Positions 34,801-45,389 of a DNA stretch of 64,000 bases are shown here, one piece after another. The stretch's first letter is position 1. Each line of letters begins with the position of its first letter. The stretch lies in assembly GCA_036898135.1 (NCBI GenBank), contig CM072523.1, positions 44,623,549 through 44,687,548 of the forward strand, read 5' to 3'. Below the pieces are notes generated by a model. It did no database searches. It was not told the origin of the DNA and saw nothing but the letters and a program-made list of their open reading frames with translations. The stretch comes from Oncomelania hupensis. Its lineage: Eukaryota; Mollusca; Gastropoda; Littorinimorpha; Pomatiopsidae. Both the position numbers and the translations under genes were made by a program.

Positions 34801-37800
34801 GTCAAAGGTAGCTTACCTCAAAATGGTGAAGTTACTTACACCTTTACTTTTCAACCACAGCTCTTGACTGTACTTGACATTTTAATCAGTTTATTGTCTG
34901 ACAGGAAAAAGTACAAGCAGATTAATCCCCAGAAGTGATCAATCTCAAGTGTGAACTGTCATGTGATCATATCCATCATGGAAGCATTGCATAAAGTTAT
35001 GTACACACACAATTGTTGACATAAAGGGAATATTTGGCAAAGCATGTATTTAATGCAGATTAGAATTCTTCCTTACCTACCGGGCACTTCATATTGGTAA
35101 ATGTGGAATCAAAGGAGGAACTTCTCAATTTGTAGCACAAGAAGTATTTATTTGTGAGGCATTTTCAAGTTGTGGGGATTGTGTGGTGAAGCTGAATCAG
35201 AGATGGCCAGTTATTTTCCCCACAGCTGCATTTAGTTTCGACAACCACCATGTAAATTAAGAATAAAAAGCACCATTAGCTTCATTTGAAAGGGTAGCAT
35301 GTAGTTTTTTTTCTGATTTATCATGATTTGCTGATTACAGGTCACAAGAGTAACCCACAATACTTGGGGTCAATACTTGATGTACGGAGAAGGCTGGAAG
35401 TTGCCAGAGAGTGGTCAGGAAAATCAGCCGTCGTCAAAGTGCTGGCCGAGTATACTACATGCCAGGATCGAAGAACATTGTACTTCATAATTTGGGGTGT
35501 AAACTGCTCGTAAATGAACTTCGTATATTGCTTGGAAATGAAATTTTGTATTTTGACCAGTCGATACTGAAAGACTGCTTTCTGCTAGTTGTATGCTTTG
35601 CTCTTGTTTTGACTTGGCAATGTATCCTCTTTTTAAAAGATTTCTTCATCTGTGTATATAATGACAGTGTAAAGTTATGTAATGCTCTGGTGATGTTTTT
35701 TTAAATCACTTCTTAGGTAATACATTTATGATTTCAGGAGTACTCCTTGATTTTACTTCAAATTTCTGCATCACTATTTTTGGTTTCATTATCAGTTTGT
35801 TTCTATAAAGGAAAAAAACAACAAAACATGTCACGGCTTGAAGTTATGTACTCTTAGCATTTAGCAGAGATTTCTGCTTGTTGTTTTTAGTAGCATTGTG
35901 CTTTTCCAACATTGTTGAATAGGTCAGTATTAATCAGTGATGACCATTTTCCTTTTTCTTTTCTTTACATTTTGGATAGGGGATCCTTGTATTTTGAAAA
36001 AAATATTAATTCCCTCTCCACATGTACCCGCTTGAATTTTTAATTTAGGTCTCGGTTGTGAAGTCTGACAACTGTCCATTTATTTTTACTCTGTACTACT
36101 TTCATTTATGTGTACTTGTATAAATGAATGCAATTACTACTTTAGATAAGTTTTCTTTAACTGCTTGTCTTCTCTTAAGGAATCACTGTGTGAGGTTATG
36201 TCCATAATTATTTGGCCTATCAACTGTTCGATAGGACAGGTTGCTCATTGGCAATTGTAGTTCAAGTTATGTCAACTGTTGATGCCCTGGCTAGTTTTGG
36301 GCAGCATAACTAATTTTATTCAAAGCAAACTGTCACTTAACAACATTCGCCACTCCATTCGTGTAATGAAGTTATGTACTCCACCACTAAAATGTTTATA
36401 TTTAAAACCAGTTAACACCATGGTTGATTCAAGTTTGTCATAGTGTCTAGTCTTGTTAGAATTTGTTAATCCGACAAGTCAGCTACTGTCTTTCATAGAC
36501 GATTAAGTTTTTATCCACACAAAAATGTTATGTCACGGCATGAAGTTATGACCTCTTGAATCCTTGACAAGCATTGTATGCTTTCTAATGGTTTTTTTTA
36601 AAGATCTTTTTGTTTTTATCCCAAGACAAATGAACTTTATGATTGTATCTAACTGTATTGCTTCATTTTTGTTTAAATTATGTTTGTTATGGCTGTGTTC
36701 ACGTATTGTGTTTATAGATGTTTGACTAGTCTCAAAGTTAATGGCAAAATACTCATGTCCATGTAAGACACATTTTACTCTGCACTACTTTCATTTATGT
36801 GTACTTGTATAAATCAATGCAATTTATACTTTAGATCAACTTTCTTTTACTGTTTGTCTTCACTTAAGGATTCACTGTGTGAGGTTATGTCCACAATTAT
36901 TTGGCCTATAAACCATTCTATACACGACATGTTGGTCATTGGCAATTGTAGTTCATGTTATGTCAACTGTTGATGTCATGGATAGTTTTGTGCAGCATAA
37001 CTAATTTTATTCAATGCAAACTATCACTTAACAACATTCACCACTCCATTCGTGTAATGAAGTTATGTACTCCACCACTAAAATGTTTATATTTAAAACC
37101 GATTAACACCGTGGTTGATTGGCATTTGTCAGAATGTCTAGCCTAGTTAGCTTTGTTAATCCAACAAGTCAGCAACTGTTTTTCATAAACGATTAAGTTT
37201 TTATCCACACAAAAATGCTATGTGACGGCGTGAAGTTATGACCTGTTGAGTCCTTGACAAGCATTTCATGCTTTCTAATGTTGTTGTTTTGATCTTTTTG
37301 TGTTTACCCGAAGACAAATGAACTAAAATGATAGCATCTAACTGTATTGCTTCATTTCTGCATAAATTATATTTGTTATGGCTGTGTTTACATTTTTTAA
37401 ATAGATGTTTGGCTAGTCTTGAAGTTAACTGCATAATATTCATGTACCTGTAAGACTATCGTGATGTTTTCATGTTAGAAATTTCCCTCAGGATCTGTAG
37501 AAGTAGTTTGTTGCATTTCAGGTTAAATGTTTGATGACTTGACTGTCTGAAAAGATGTAATGCAAACGTCCCATTCTTATGTGTAATGTTATGTACACTT
37601 TTTTCCCCAGCACTTCTAATAAACTGATTTGAAATGCAAATTTGCTTCCAAGTGTTTGTAGATTACTAACAGGACTTGCTTCATTGTTTCCATGCATTGA
37701 GGTTTTAAATTTCAGTATTCATGCTGATATGGCAGTTGATTTAGTTTGTGACATAAGGTGATGTTATGCACACAAGTTCAGATCTACTTAACAAAATTTT

Positions 37801-39684
37801 GGTGCTTTATAAATGTCTTGTTTGCTCAAATACCCTTTGTGCTTTTGTGTTTATGTGTTATTTTCATACTCTGCATTCTCTTTTCTTTAGACCAAGTCTT
37901 TTTATATATGTCACAATTTCTCAACTCCTTTTCTGAACCTTGCCCATATGGGTTAGTCTCCAATAACCTGCCCTTGGGGGGTACTTCACTTTGAGAACAA
38001 ATAAAATATATAAGAAACCAATTGTCTGTGTCTGTTTTGTTGTTATTGTGTTGAGTATATATTAATGTTATATTATTTAAAAGGATTTCCATTTAAAACT
38101 AAAGTGATTCTCTTTAATTTGTGTTTTTCTGCTAAAATTTATGAAATTCCACAGCGCCATTTTGTGACATGCTGACGGTCAGAATTTTTTTTATCAGATT
38201 ATTTGTTTATCTCGCTCAGTTTTATGGCTGAAAGTGGTACAAACTTTGAAAATGCCTATTAAGGTTTGCCGATACACGCTTCAGCGTCATGCTGAGGTGC
38301 CACTTGATAATCTATTGCGTCACCAAAACTAGTTGGACGGACGCAACGCTTCGTTACTTCACATATCACAGACACCGACAGCCTCCTCTCACTAAAGTTG
38401 TTCAAAATAATCGGGAATGAATGCTTTCTATTTTTAGCACTGCACTATTTTTTTTGTTATTAAAAGATAAGTAATCTTGATAGACCCCAATTATGAATAG
38501 AATTTGGTGTTCTTTGATTGCTGGTATCCTTCGTTACTAATATCTTGAGTTGCGTCCGTCCACCTTTAAAATAGAATAACTTAGGTTTAAAAGTAAATGG
38601 AACTATATTTTAGGTATAAAAATAGTCACGGAAGTAGCGGATTAATTTTTGTTATAATTAGATGCTGTATTGATGCGCGGTATCGTCGAAATTTGAAAAA
38701 GTGTTTTCGTTGCTTTGAATCCACACGAAGTTGCGTCCGTCAATATTCTGATTACCAAAGTAAAAGAATCAAACTTTAATCTTTATTTTTACAATTATTA
38801 TAATGTTTCCAGTTTTAAGAATATTATTGATGTGAATATTTATTATTTGTGATTGTCGGGAGAGGGTTAGTTTTAAAAAGTAGGTCGGACGCAACGAAGT
38901 AGCCACAGCCGATAGTTACTTAGTTGCGATCGGCCTTCGGAAAATGTATTTATTTTATGACTTCTCAGAAGCACTAAAATTCTTGTTAATGTATTTTTTA
39001 AAATGTTATCTTCTTGAAATAGATACTTTTTTTATAAAATGATTTTAAAATTTACATAACTAGGAGTTTTGGACACCTTTTAGCAGTTCCTTTGGTTACT
39101 ATGTTGCATCCGTCCATGTGCTTCTACCTATACCTTTAAGGTGTTGGTACTCGGTAACTAAAAGAAAAATTTAAAAAAAAATTATAAAGGGAGAAAGGAC
39201 AAATATATACTTAAATATTGTGCATGTAACAACTTTCTCTTCAAAAGTTTTTTTTTTTACATCTATGTCACACTTTCAGCATGTTTCCAGAGAACGACCC
39301 ATATAGAGAATGTTCACTTACATTTAATTGAAACATTGAACAGACATGTATACTACTTACTAGCGTGTATACTGTCAAATGGCTTTTTAAAAAGAAAGAA
39401 CAAATAAATCCCCCTCACCCACCCCCAACCCCCCAAAAAAAGAGAAAAAAAAAGAAAGAAAATAAAAATATAAAACATTGCAAACAACAAAAAAACCACT
39501 ACGCTTTGATGCTTTGTTTTTCAAGTTTTTGACTGGCATACAAGGCAAATAATACTCACACTGTGGGAACGTACTCCCCAGGGAAACTGTCGGTGGTGTA
39601 GGAAATGAGCATGCAGGTTTTGCCCACTGTACCATCTCCCACCACCACACATTTTATCGGCCGCCCTTGCGCCATATCTGTCAT
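28852..39684 (-). CDS. Mtl: Mtl/Mig-2-type Rho-family small GTPase, five coding exons
   Basis: Coding exons (minus strand): 39684-39560, 32363-32249, 30941-30824, 30512-30352, 28929-28852; 597 bp, 198 codons plus stop. All introns have GT-AG ends and phases join exactly. Visible: P-loop GDGTVGKT (residues 16-23), switch I YVPTVFDNY with Thr41, switch [21 protein letters not shown] with Gln67, the base-binding TKID (121-124) and SAL (164-166), a Rho-type insert after TKIDLR, a polybasic RRKQHK and a final CALL box. CALL predicts geranylgeranylation and membrane attachment. [18 protein letters not shown] and [14 protein letters not shown] fit invertebrate Mtl/Mig-2 better than Rac1 or RhoG, from memory of these families. 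Expected role: Rac-like control of actin, migration and axon guidance. Asn104 stands where WYPEI is usual. A second Met (codon 4) is an alternative start. Confidence 0.95.
29499..30204 (-). mobile_element. Short TIR element (CAGRCATGCCTACCC), copy 2, in Mtl intron 4
   Basis: Ends CAGGCATGCCTACCC (29499-29513) and, reversed, CAGGTATGCCTACCC (30190-30204). Direct 6-bp CATTAA abuts both ends (29493-29498, 30205-30210). The interior parallels copy 1 along its length, including the reverse-strand [20 protein letters not shown] region. It is 706 bp and non-autonomous. Confidence 0.82.
31112..31976. mobile_element. Related TIR element (GACTTGCCTACC) in Mtl intron 2
   Basis: Left end CAGACTTGCCTACC at 31112; right end ggtaggcaagtc at 31961-31972, followed by actg. 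The termini resemble those of the 25.4- and 29.5-kb elements (CTACC in common, cagac start), but the interior is different. The flanks share only ataa, and a (GAT)n tract adjoins the right side. Superfamily not assigned. Confidence 0.6.
31977..32028. repeat. (GAT)n microsatellite
   Basis: About 16 GAT units with a few changes, inside Mtl intron 2. Confidence 0.9.
33406..35513 (+). CDS. Candidate small two-exon gene, antisense within Mtl intron 1
   Basis: Exon 1 33406-33451 starts GCGATGG and reads [15 protein letters not shown], ending at an ideal donor (AAG|GTAAGT). Exon 2 35341-35513 follows the acceptor CTGATTACAG. The phase-1 junction restores Gly, then [20 protein letters not shown] and [20 protein letters not shown] lead to a TAA, 72 codons in all. 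The acidic N-terminus and the Arg-rich helix-like centre match no family I recognise. Possible poly(A) signals lie at 37615 and 37999. It could be a non-coding RNA, part of an element, or spliced differently. No homology claim is made. Confidence 0.4.
33834..37775. repeat. Cluster of GTGAAGTTATG motifs in both orientations
   Basis: Near-copies of GTGCATAACTTCAC occur at 33834, 34015, 34205, 34407, 34605 and 34778. Near-copies of the reverse, GTGAAGTTATGTAC, occur at 34453, 34826, 34990, 35836, 36189, 36365, 36538, 36877, 37055, 37229, 37580 and 37756. The first orientation dominates left of 34.9 kb and the second is exclusive to the right. Two close inverted pairs (34407/34453, 34778/34826) could form hairpins. 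Terminal inverted repeats for the whole block were not found. Confidence 0.6.
36083..37460. repeat. Tandem duplication, unit about 689 bp
   Basis: The two copies (about 36083-36771 and 36772-37460) share long runs such as tgtacttgtataaat, tgtgtgaggttatgtcca, attcgtgtaatgaagttatg and taactgtattgcttcatt in the same order, with scattered differences. Each holds several of the GTGAAGTTATG motifs. Confidence 0.85.
38266..39135. repeat. Cluster of GTTGCGTCCGTCC motifs in both orientations
   Basis: The motif occurs at 38335 (reverse), 38549, 38727, 38883 (reverse) and 39102 (one change), about 150-220 bp apart. It is often accompanied by cttcgttact or its complement. It lies in Mtl intron 1, between exon 1 and the antisense small gene. 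The design resembles the neighbouring GTGAAGTTATG cluster. Confidence 0.55.
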
Positions 39685-39754
39685 GGGGGTTCAACTGTCT
39701 CCACTCTTTCTACAAATGCCCAGGGGGTGGGGCTGTCAGGTTGTCGCACAAATC
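39685..39754 (-). other. 5'UTR part of Mtl coding exon 1
   Basis: On the minus strand a strong pyrimidine tract ending TTTTGCTTGCCTAG stops at 39755, so the exon carrying the start codon probably begins at 39754 with 70 bp of 5'UTR. Confidence 0.55.
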
Positions 39755-39827
39755 CTAGGCAAGCAAAAGAAGTAAAGGAATCAATTAAGTATTGATTGTA
39801 GCTGCTCAACTAAAGGAGGAGGAGAAG

Positions 39828-39900
39828 AAGAAGAAGGAGGAGGAGGAGGAGGAGGAGGAGGAGGAGAAGGAAGGAAGATGAAAGAGGAGAAGAAAAAGTA
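39828..39900. repeat. (AGG)n / (AAG)n microsatellite
   Basis: A GGAGGA tract with AAG interruptions. Confidence 0.9.
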
Positions 39901-39978
39901 GTTAGAAGAACTTCAAGAAGCATGATTCAATGCTTGTGTCACTGCTTTCACCCTGCAATTTAAAACTAATTTCAAATG

Positions 39979-41078
39979 AAAGTATCCTACCCTATCCTAT
40001 CCCGTAACTTGAAGGTCGTTGGGGCACCACAGATGATTGTTTAACCAGCGTACTCCATCTTTCTCTGTCCTCAGCAACACTCCAAGTCCAAGCTTCGCTC
40101 AGTGTCAAGCCAGTCCATTCTCAAATGTTGTCCCTCCCACCTATTTTTCTGTCTCCCTCTTCTTCCACCTCCTTGCACTGTGCCTTGCAGGATTGTCTTT
40201 ACAAGGTCTGATGCTCTAGTGACATGGCCATACCATCGGAGTTTCGGTTTCTTCAACACTGTGAATATGTCATCATGTTGTCCAATGCCTTGTGTGATGG
40301 TCTGTCGGACTTCGTTGTTGGTGATGTTCTGGGTATAGGAAATGTCCAGAAGTCTCCTGTAGCATCTCATCTCCATGCTTTGTATTCTTCATTAGATCTG
40401 CTGTGAGGGTCCATGTTTCGCAAGTGTACAGGAAGATGGAGATGACAAGGGAGTGTGCTGCAGCAGCCTTTCCTTGGAATGTAGACTGATGGTTCTATCT
40501 TTCCAAATGGGCTTCAACCTCGTCAGGGCCGCAGTTTTTTGTGTGATACTCATACTGGAGAGGACTTACTGTCGGGTCCCATTAGCTGATACAATAGCTC
40601 CTAAATATTTGTGTGAAGCTATGCATTGTGTTGAGGGATTGGCCTTGGACTTTGATGTCCATGTTAATGCCATTGGTGTTGTTGGTCATCATTTTGGTCT
40701 TTTCTGCACTTATTTCCATTCCATAGGCTCTGGAGGTGGTGTCAAGGCTCTGTACCAACTGTTCAAGTTCTTATCTCTCCAGCCAATCTATCAATGTCAT
40801 CTGCAAAACGGAGGTTGGAGATTGGGCTATGCTGACTGTGATTTTGTGATCAGCAAGGGCATCTGACATAATGCGCTCTAGGAAGATGTTGAAGAGTGTT
40901 GAAAAGAGTAGGCATCCTTGACGCACATCAATTGTTTTTCTGTTTTTCCCAATGGCGCTGTTGTCGAGGACTGCACTGGTAGTCTTGTCATACAATGATA
41001 CAGGCTTTTCATGATTTCAATAATTTTAGGATTGATGTTGTACACTCTCATGGTTGCCCACAGAGCAAATAAAGTATC
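39979..41078 (-). mobile_element. LINE-B, 5'-truncated copy with 8-bp target duplication
   Basis: Body 39987-41070 on the minus strand, flanked by aaagtatc at 39979-39986 and 41071-41078. Tail (TATCC)n at the left. In scattered frames it encodes the RT region from the ALWATM block, a damaged QGCLL motif, the thumb, and the terminal RWYGHV and EWTGL-type segments. Many stops and shifts exclude function. Confidence 0.9.
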
Positions 41079-41752
41079 ACAAAAACATGTGCATTGTTGG
41101 CTCACTAACTAAACTAGAAGATTAAAGCCCAAATAGTATGGTTTACCGATCACAAATTGCAATACACTAGATGAATCATTAAATAAGACAAGTTTTACTT
41201 TTACTAGGTGGAAGATGTTTATGGCTCACTTGCACATGTATCAACTCAATCATTCTGCTGAAACAGTGAAAGTTCTCAAAAGATTTTGCCTTTTTAACTT
41301 CTTGTTATGTTAGCTGATAATACACAGATTTTACAAATAAAAAATAAGATAAAAATCATGGAACTGATAAACTGGATTGTAATCTCCAAATGATGTGCAA
41401 AGATAGTAAGACTTAAATCTTAAATAGTTACATACTAAAAATAAAATCAAACAAAATATACTATTATCCTTTCCCACACAATCTGATTCTGCATGTTTAT
41501 GATGTTACCCCCAAAAATATATGCTCCCAAAAATACTGAAGTTGCACTTGCAAGCTACAGCAAAAAAAGGAGTAACACCTACAGTAGATAATGCTGATTA
41601 TACAGTTAATACATGTTTACAAATCTTACAGTTCACTCTTCCCTTCAGTTCAGCATGCAAATCACATGCCAAACACAAAATTCTATTTTGTTGCAAATTA
41701 TCTGAAATGTTCAAATTTGTGCTTCTGGATTAAGTAAAGTAGTGCACATACT
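41079..41752. other. Gene-free stretch
   Basis: AT-rich sequence between LINE-B and a short TIR element. No recognisable feature. Confidence 0.45.
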
Positions 41753-42009
41753 CAGGGCCGGATCTGGGGGGGGGTTCCTGGGTTCCGGAACCCCCCCCCC
41801 CCCTGGCCATTCGATGTACCTCACTCAGTCAGAAAAAAAATATATATGGAGTTTTTTTTAAAGCTCTTAATTTAGTTGACACTGTTGGTAAGTAAAACGT
41901 TCCTCATTCTACTCAAGTTCCTCGAGCGGACACGTTTTTGTCACCCCTAACCCCTTAAAAAATTTTTGGAACCCCCCCCCCCCCTCCAAGAGTAAGTGAT
42001 CCGGCCCTG
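41753..42009. mobile_element. Short TIR element, hAT-like ends
   Basis: Perfect 12-bp inverted ends: CAGGGCCGGATC at 41753-41764 and GATCCGGCCCTG at 41998-42009. A 6-bp catact abuts both ends. G- and C-runs lie inside (41766, 41801, 41966). The CAGGG start is typical of hAT-type termini, although hAT duplications are more often 8 bp. Length 257 bp with no coding capacity. Confidence 0.75.
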
Positions 42010-42445
42010 CATACTTATTAGTTATTTTATGAATATTGGTGAAGAAAGTGTGCAACTCCAAAGACCATCCCTAAACTAATCAAGCAAAAGGAGTGCTACA
42101 TGGCATTTTAAAATTCATTCCCCTCTGGAATCAGAATGAGCGGCCAGAATTCGCATAACGTATGTATTTCTCGACGTTTTTCCGTAGAAAAGAACTGGTA
42201 CATAAAGCATTAAGACTTATCTGCTCAGCTAGATGATAAAAATATAAAATGAAGAGGAGACTTAAAAACTATAAAAATAGAAAACGATGACAGTTTGCAA
42301 TCTTTGGAAGGTTGACTCATGCGCTTTGTAGGATAAAACGCGAGCAGACAAAAAAAAATGTAATGAATGGTCAGAAAAAGTGGGTCACTACTGCGTCCGG
42401 ACAGCTTCCACTCATTATCCAGTAACAGCGGGTGTAGGCTTACCT

Positions 42446-42562
42446 TTAATCTGTAAATTCAATCAACTAAGACGTTTAGGAGATCCATGCAACTTGCACA
42501 AATCTGCCAAAACCATAACACACTGCTAGCGGTGTCAGAGCACTATACAGCCGCCATGTTTA
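42446..42562 (-). promoter_or_regulatory. Putative 5'UTR exon and promoter-proximal region of Mtl-like gene
   Basis: On the minus strand, CAGATTAAAG|GTAAGCC gives a consensus-like donor at 42446/42445, in the right direction to join the acceptor at 39755. Just upstream is AAACATGGCGGCTG, close to the YY1-type motif common near animal transcription starts. Its ATG would begin a four-codon upstream frame ending TAG. The transcription start cannot be placed exactly. Confidence 0.4.
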
Positions 42563-42862
42563 TTAATCAGCATCACACGTTTATATTTAGCCCACCAATC
42601 AGAGCGTGTAAAAGGATGAAGATGAGGATGCTCTGCCCTTGGTTTCTTTAGAAGCTTGGAAGACGAGATAGGAAAGGCTGCAGATAACATAACGTCCGTA
42701 TCGCATGCTGTGATAAATCTTGAAGTAACAGAAGCCAGAAGCGTCCACCAGACAGGCAGAATTCTCGGTACCGAATGCCCCTGCACACAGCTTGTCAGTC
42801 ACGCAAATGGTGACGATTGGAGGAGCCGTCTGAAAAGAAAAATAAACGGTCTACTTTCATGA

Positions 42863-43120
42863 AATAATACACTATAGTCTATTGCATAATGATTCAATCT
42901 TAATTTGTAAACAAAAATGGCAATGTGTCGTGTGTACGATCAACTTATTTTATTATAAAGACAGTTTCTAGAGAAAACTACTTGATCAATATGGACACAA
43001 TTTCATGTTATGAATATTGATATTCAAACACTACACTTACCAGTTGAGTAGCTCTCCCTGTTTAGCAACTCTGTCCGCTATATCATGTCCATATATATTC
43101 CACAGGGAGAATGCACCTTT
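42863..43120. other. Gene-free stretch
   Basis: AT-rich sequence; no gene or element was recognised. Confidence 0.4.
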
Positions 43121-43128
43121 TTTTTTAA

Positions 43129-43290
<162 letters not shown>

Positions 43291-44074
43291 ACTTGTTTAC
43301 ACAGCGTTATTTGGACAAACAAGTGACCATCTATACATAACTGATTTTGACAGTCTTAGTAAAACCAATGATCCGTTGGGGTTATGACTTTGTTAGGGTA
43401 AGGGTTATGCCGAGTCATGGTTAGCGTTAGAACACTTTAAAGTAATTAAAAAGGGGGACGAAATATATATGACCCATTGTCAGTATAATGTATGTAGCGT
43501 TTCAGGAAAGTAATAATAAAGCCGTGAAAACATGGGTGTGTGTGTGTCTGTCTGTCTGTCTGTCTCTGTGGGTGTGTCTGTGTGTGGGAATAATTCACTT
43601 TTAAACCTCTTATAAATGTGTATGTGTATGCATGAAAGAGTGATCAACAATAAAACTATTATGTAAGTGCATACCTATTTTCCACACATTAAGCATTATC
43701 ACAGTGCTGAGGGAATAAACGATAACAAATACAACCACACATGCAGATTATAGATTACAGAAATGCAAAATATCACAGCATCATGTCAACACTATTAAAA
43801 AATAAAATCTTATAGCAATTATTGAAAAAGCAGGCCAGTTAATTAAAAATGAATTAACATTATAACTTATCTAAAAAGAGAGACGATAATTAACATTATA
43901 ACTTATCTAAAAAGAGAGACAAAGACACTTCTCTTTTAACCTCATAAATCTCTATTTTATGGCCCCCTCCCCCTTCCCACCCCCCACCCACCCACCCAAA
44001 AAAAAAACAAAAAAAAAAACAAGCAAACAAACAAAAACAAACAAACAAACAAAATAACAACTTCTTAATTAAAT
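43291..44074. other. Gene-free stretch with short repeats
   Basis: Contains a TGTC run near 43545-43566, a 37-bp tandem duplication near 43853-43921 (attaacattataacttatct repeated) and A-rich low-complexity sequence at 43998-44052. No gene was seen. Confidence 0.5.
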
Positions 44075-44110
44075 TAATGTCCCCGGACACATAGAGCGTA
44101 TAGGGGACTA
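44075..44110 (-). repeat. Shared GTCCCC...GGGGAC element end, copy 2 (reversed)
   Basis: Reads gtccccggacacatagagcg then tataggggac. It is nearly the reverse complement of the 48150 copy, including the adjoining AATTTAA stretch. Confidence 0.5.
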
Positions 44111-44397
44111 AAATGACAACAAATCTTAAAGAATTTTAAATTGTACACGAACATGCAAGACATGTATAGGTTTATTTATGTTATTCTTTTAGTTGTTATT
44201 TTTATATGTCGTTAAAGTCTCCTCTCTGAAAATCCTTACCGGGAAGAAAGGGGACTATAAACTGATTAAAAAAAAAAAAAAAGTAGAATCTTTAGAAGAG
44301 GTCTAGTAAGCGCAATATCGACACGGGCTTGAAAGGGAAGTAACCTAGCCTTTCAAATAAAATACCGCTGTTTAAAGGCAAAATTACCTCCCATGGA

Positions 44398-44550
<153 letters not shown>

Positions 44551-44809
44551 GGCTTAATGAACACCATTATCATCATCATTACAGTCGACGGTTTATAATT
44601 ATAAGTTTAAAATTAAAAGCAAAATTAAATTTATACCGTTGGAAATTTTTTTGTCGCCTAAAGCAACGAGAGAAAGAAGAAGATCAACAAGAGCAACAAC
44701 AACAACAACAACAACAGTCTCACGTGCAAAAAGAACTACTATACAGTATTGAAAAGCAGGACGAGAATACGCAATTCTGTACCGTAAGTAAAAAATACTG
44801 AAGGAAGAC

Positions 44810-44870
44810 GTGTGGGGGTGGGGGTGTGGGTGTTGTGGGGTGTGTGGGTGCGTGGGTGCGTGTGAACTTG
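44810..44870. repeat. GT/GGGT-rich tract
   Basis: Reads gtgtgggggtgggggtgtgg and variants, a degenerate G-rich repeat. Confidence 0.75.
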
Positions 44871-45009
44871 TAAAAGCGACCTAATGGGTTTTAGAACTGT
44901 ATTTTTTATTACAAAGTGGGTTTATTTGCTTGGAACCCATTTTGTTTCATGACCTCATTTTGTTCTAAGTGCGCGGGAGTGCTCTTTTAGTGCTTGGGAG
45001 TGCAGTTGT

Positions 45010-45180
45010 AGTGCATGAGAGTGTTTTAAGTACACAGGAAGGCACTATCCGGGACGGAGAAAATACAGTCCATTTTCGGAGAAATTTGGAAGAAAGTTCG
45101 ACCTATTTCGTCGCCTATAGGAGACGAACTAGGTCCACTTTTTAGACGGAAAGAGCCAATTTTGACTTAGATTCTTACAT
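45010..45180. repeat. Partial relative of the 52.3-kb foldback element
   Basis: Shares cactatccgg (reversed in the other copy) and tttcgtcgcctataggagac then gaactaggtc with the interior at 52450-52570. It lacks the long inverted arms. Confidence 0.45.
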
Positions 45181-45267
45181 TTCTAGAAGAAATGTGCGTT
45201 CTTTCTGTCAAAAAAGTGCTTTCCGATTCCTACATTCTTAAAGAAACCCATTTTGTATCGAATACAA

Positions 45268-45366
45268 GTATGTGTGTGTGTATGTATGTGTGTGTGTGTG
45301 GGGGGGGTGGGTGGGTGTGGGTGGGTGTAGGTGTGTGTGGGTGGGTGTGTAGGGGTGTGTGTGTAT
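45268..45366. repeat. Degenerate (GT)n/(GGGT)n tract
   Basis: A GT-rich tract with a G8 run. No coding value. Confidence 0.85.
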
Positions 45367-45389
45367 GTACAAGAGAGACGATAAGGGGA

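Noticed and set aside
40453..40866. 137-codon + strand frame
   Set aside because: It is the antisense shadow of the minus-strand LINE-B copy at 39987-41070.
42599..42862. Pair of opposed frames of about 68 codons near the putative Mtl promoter
   Set aside because: No domain, and the minus-strand acceptor-like TTTTCTTTTCAG has no matching partner exon that could be recognised.
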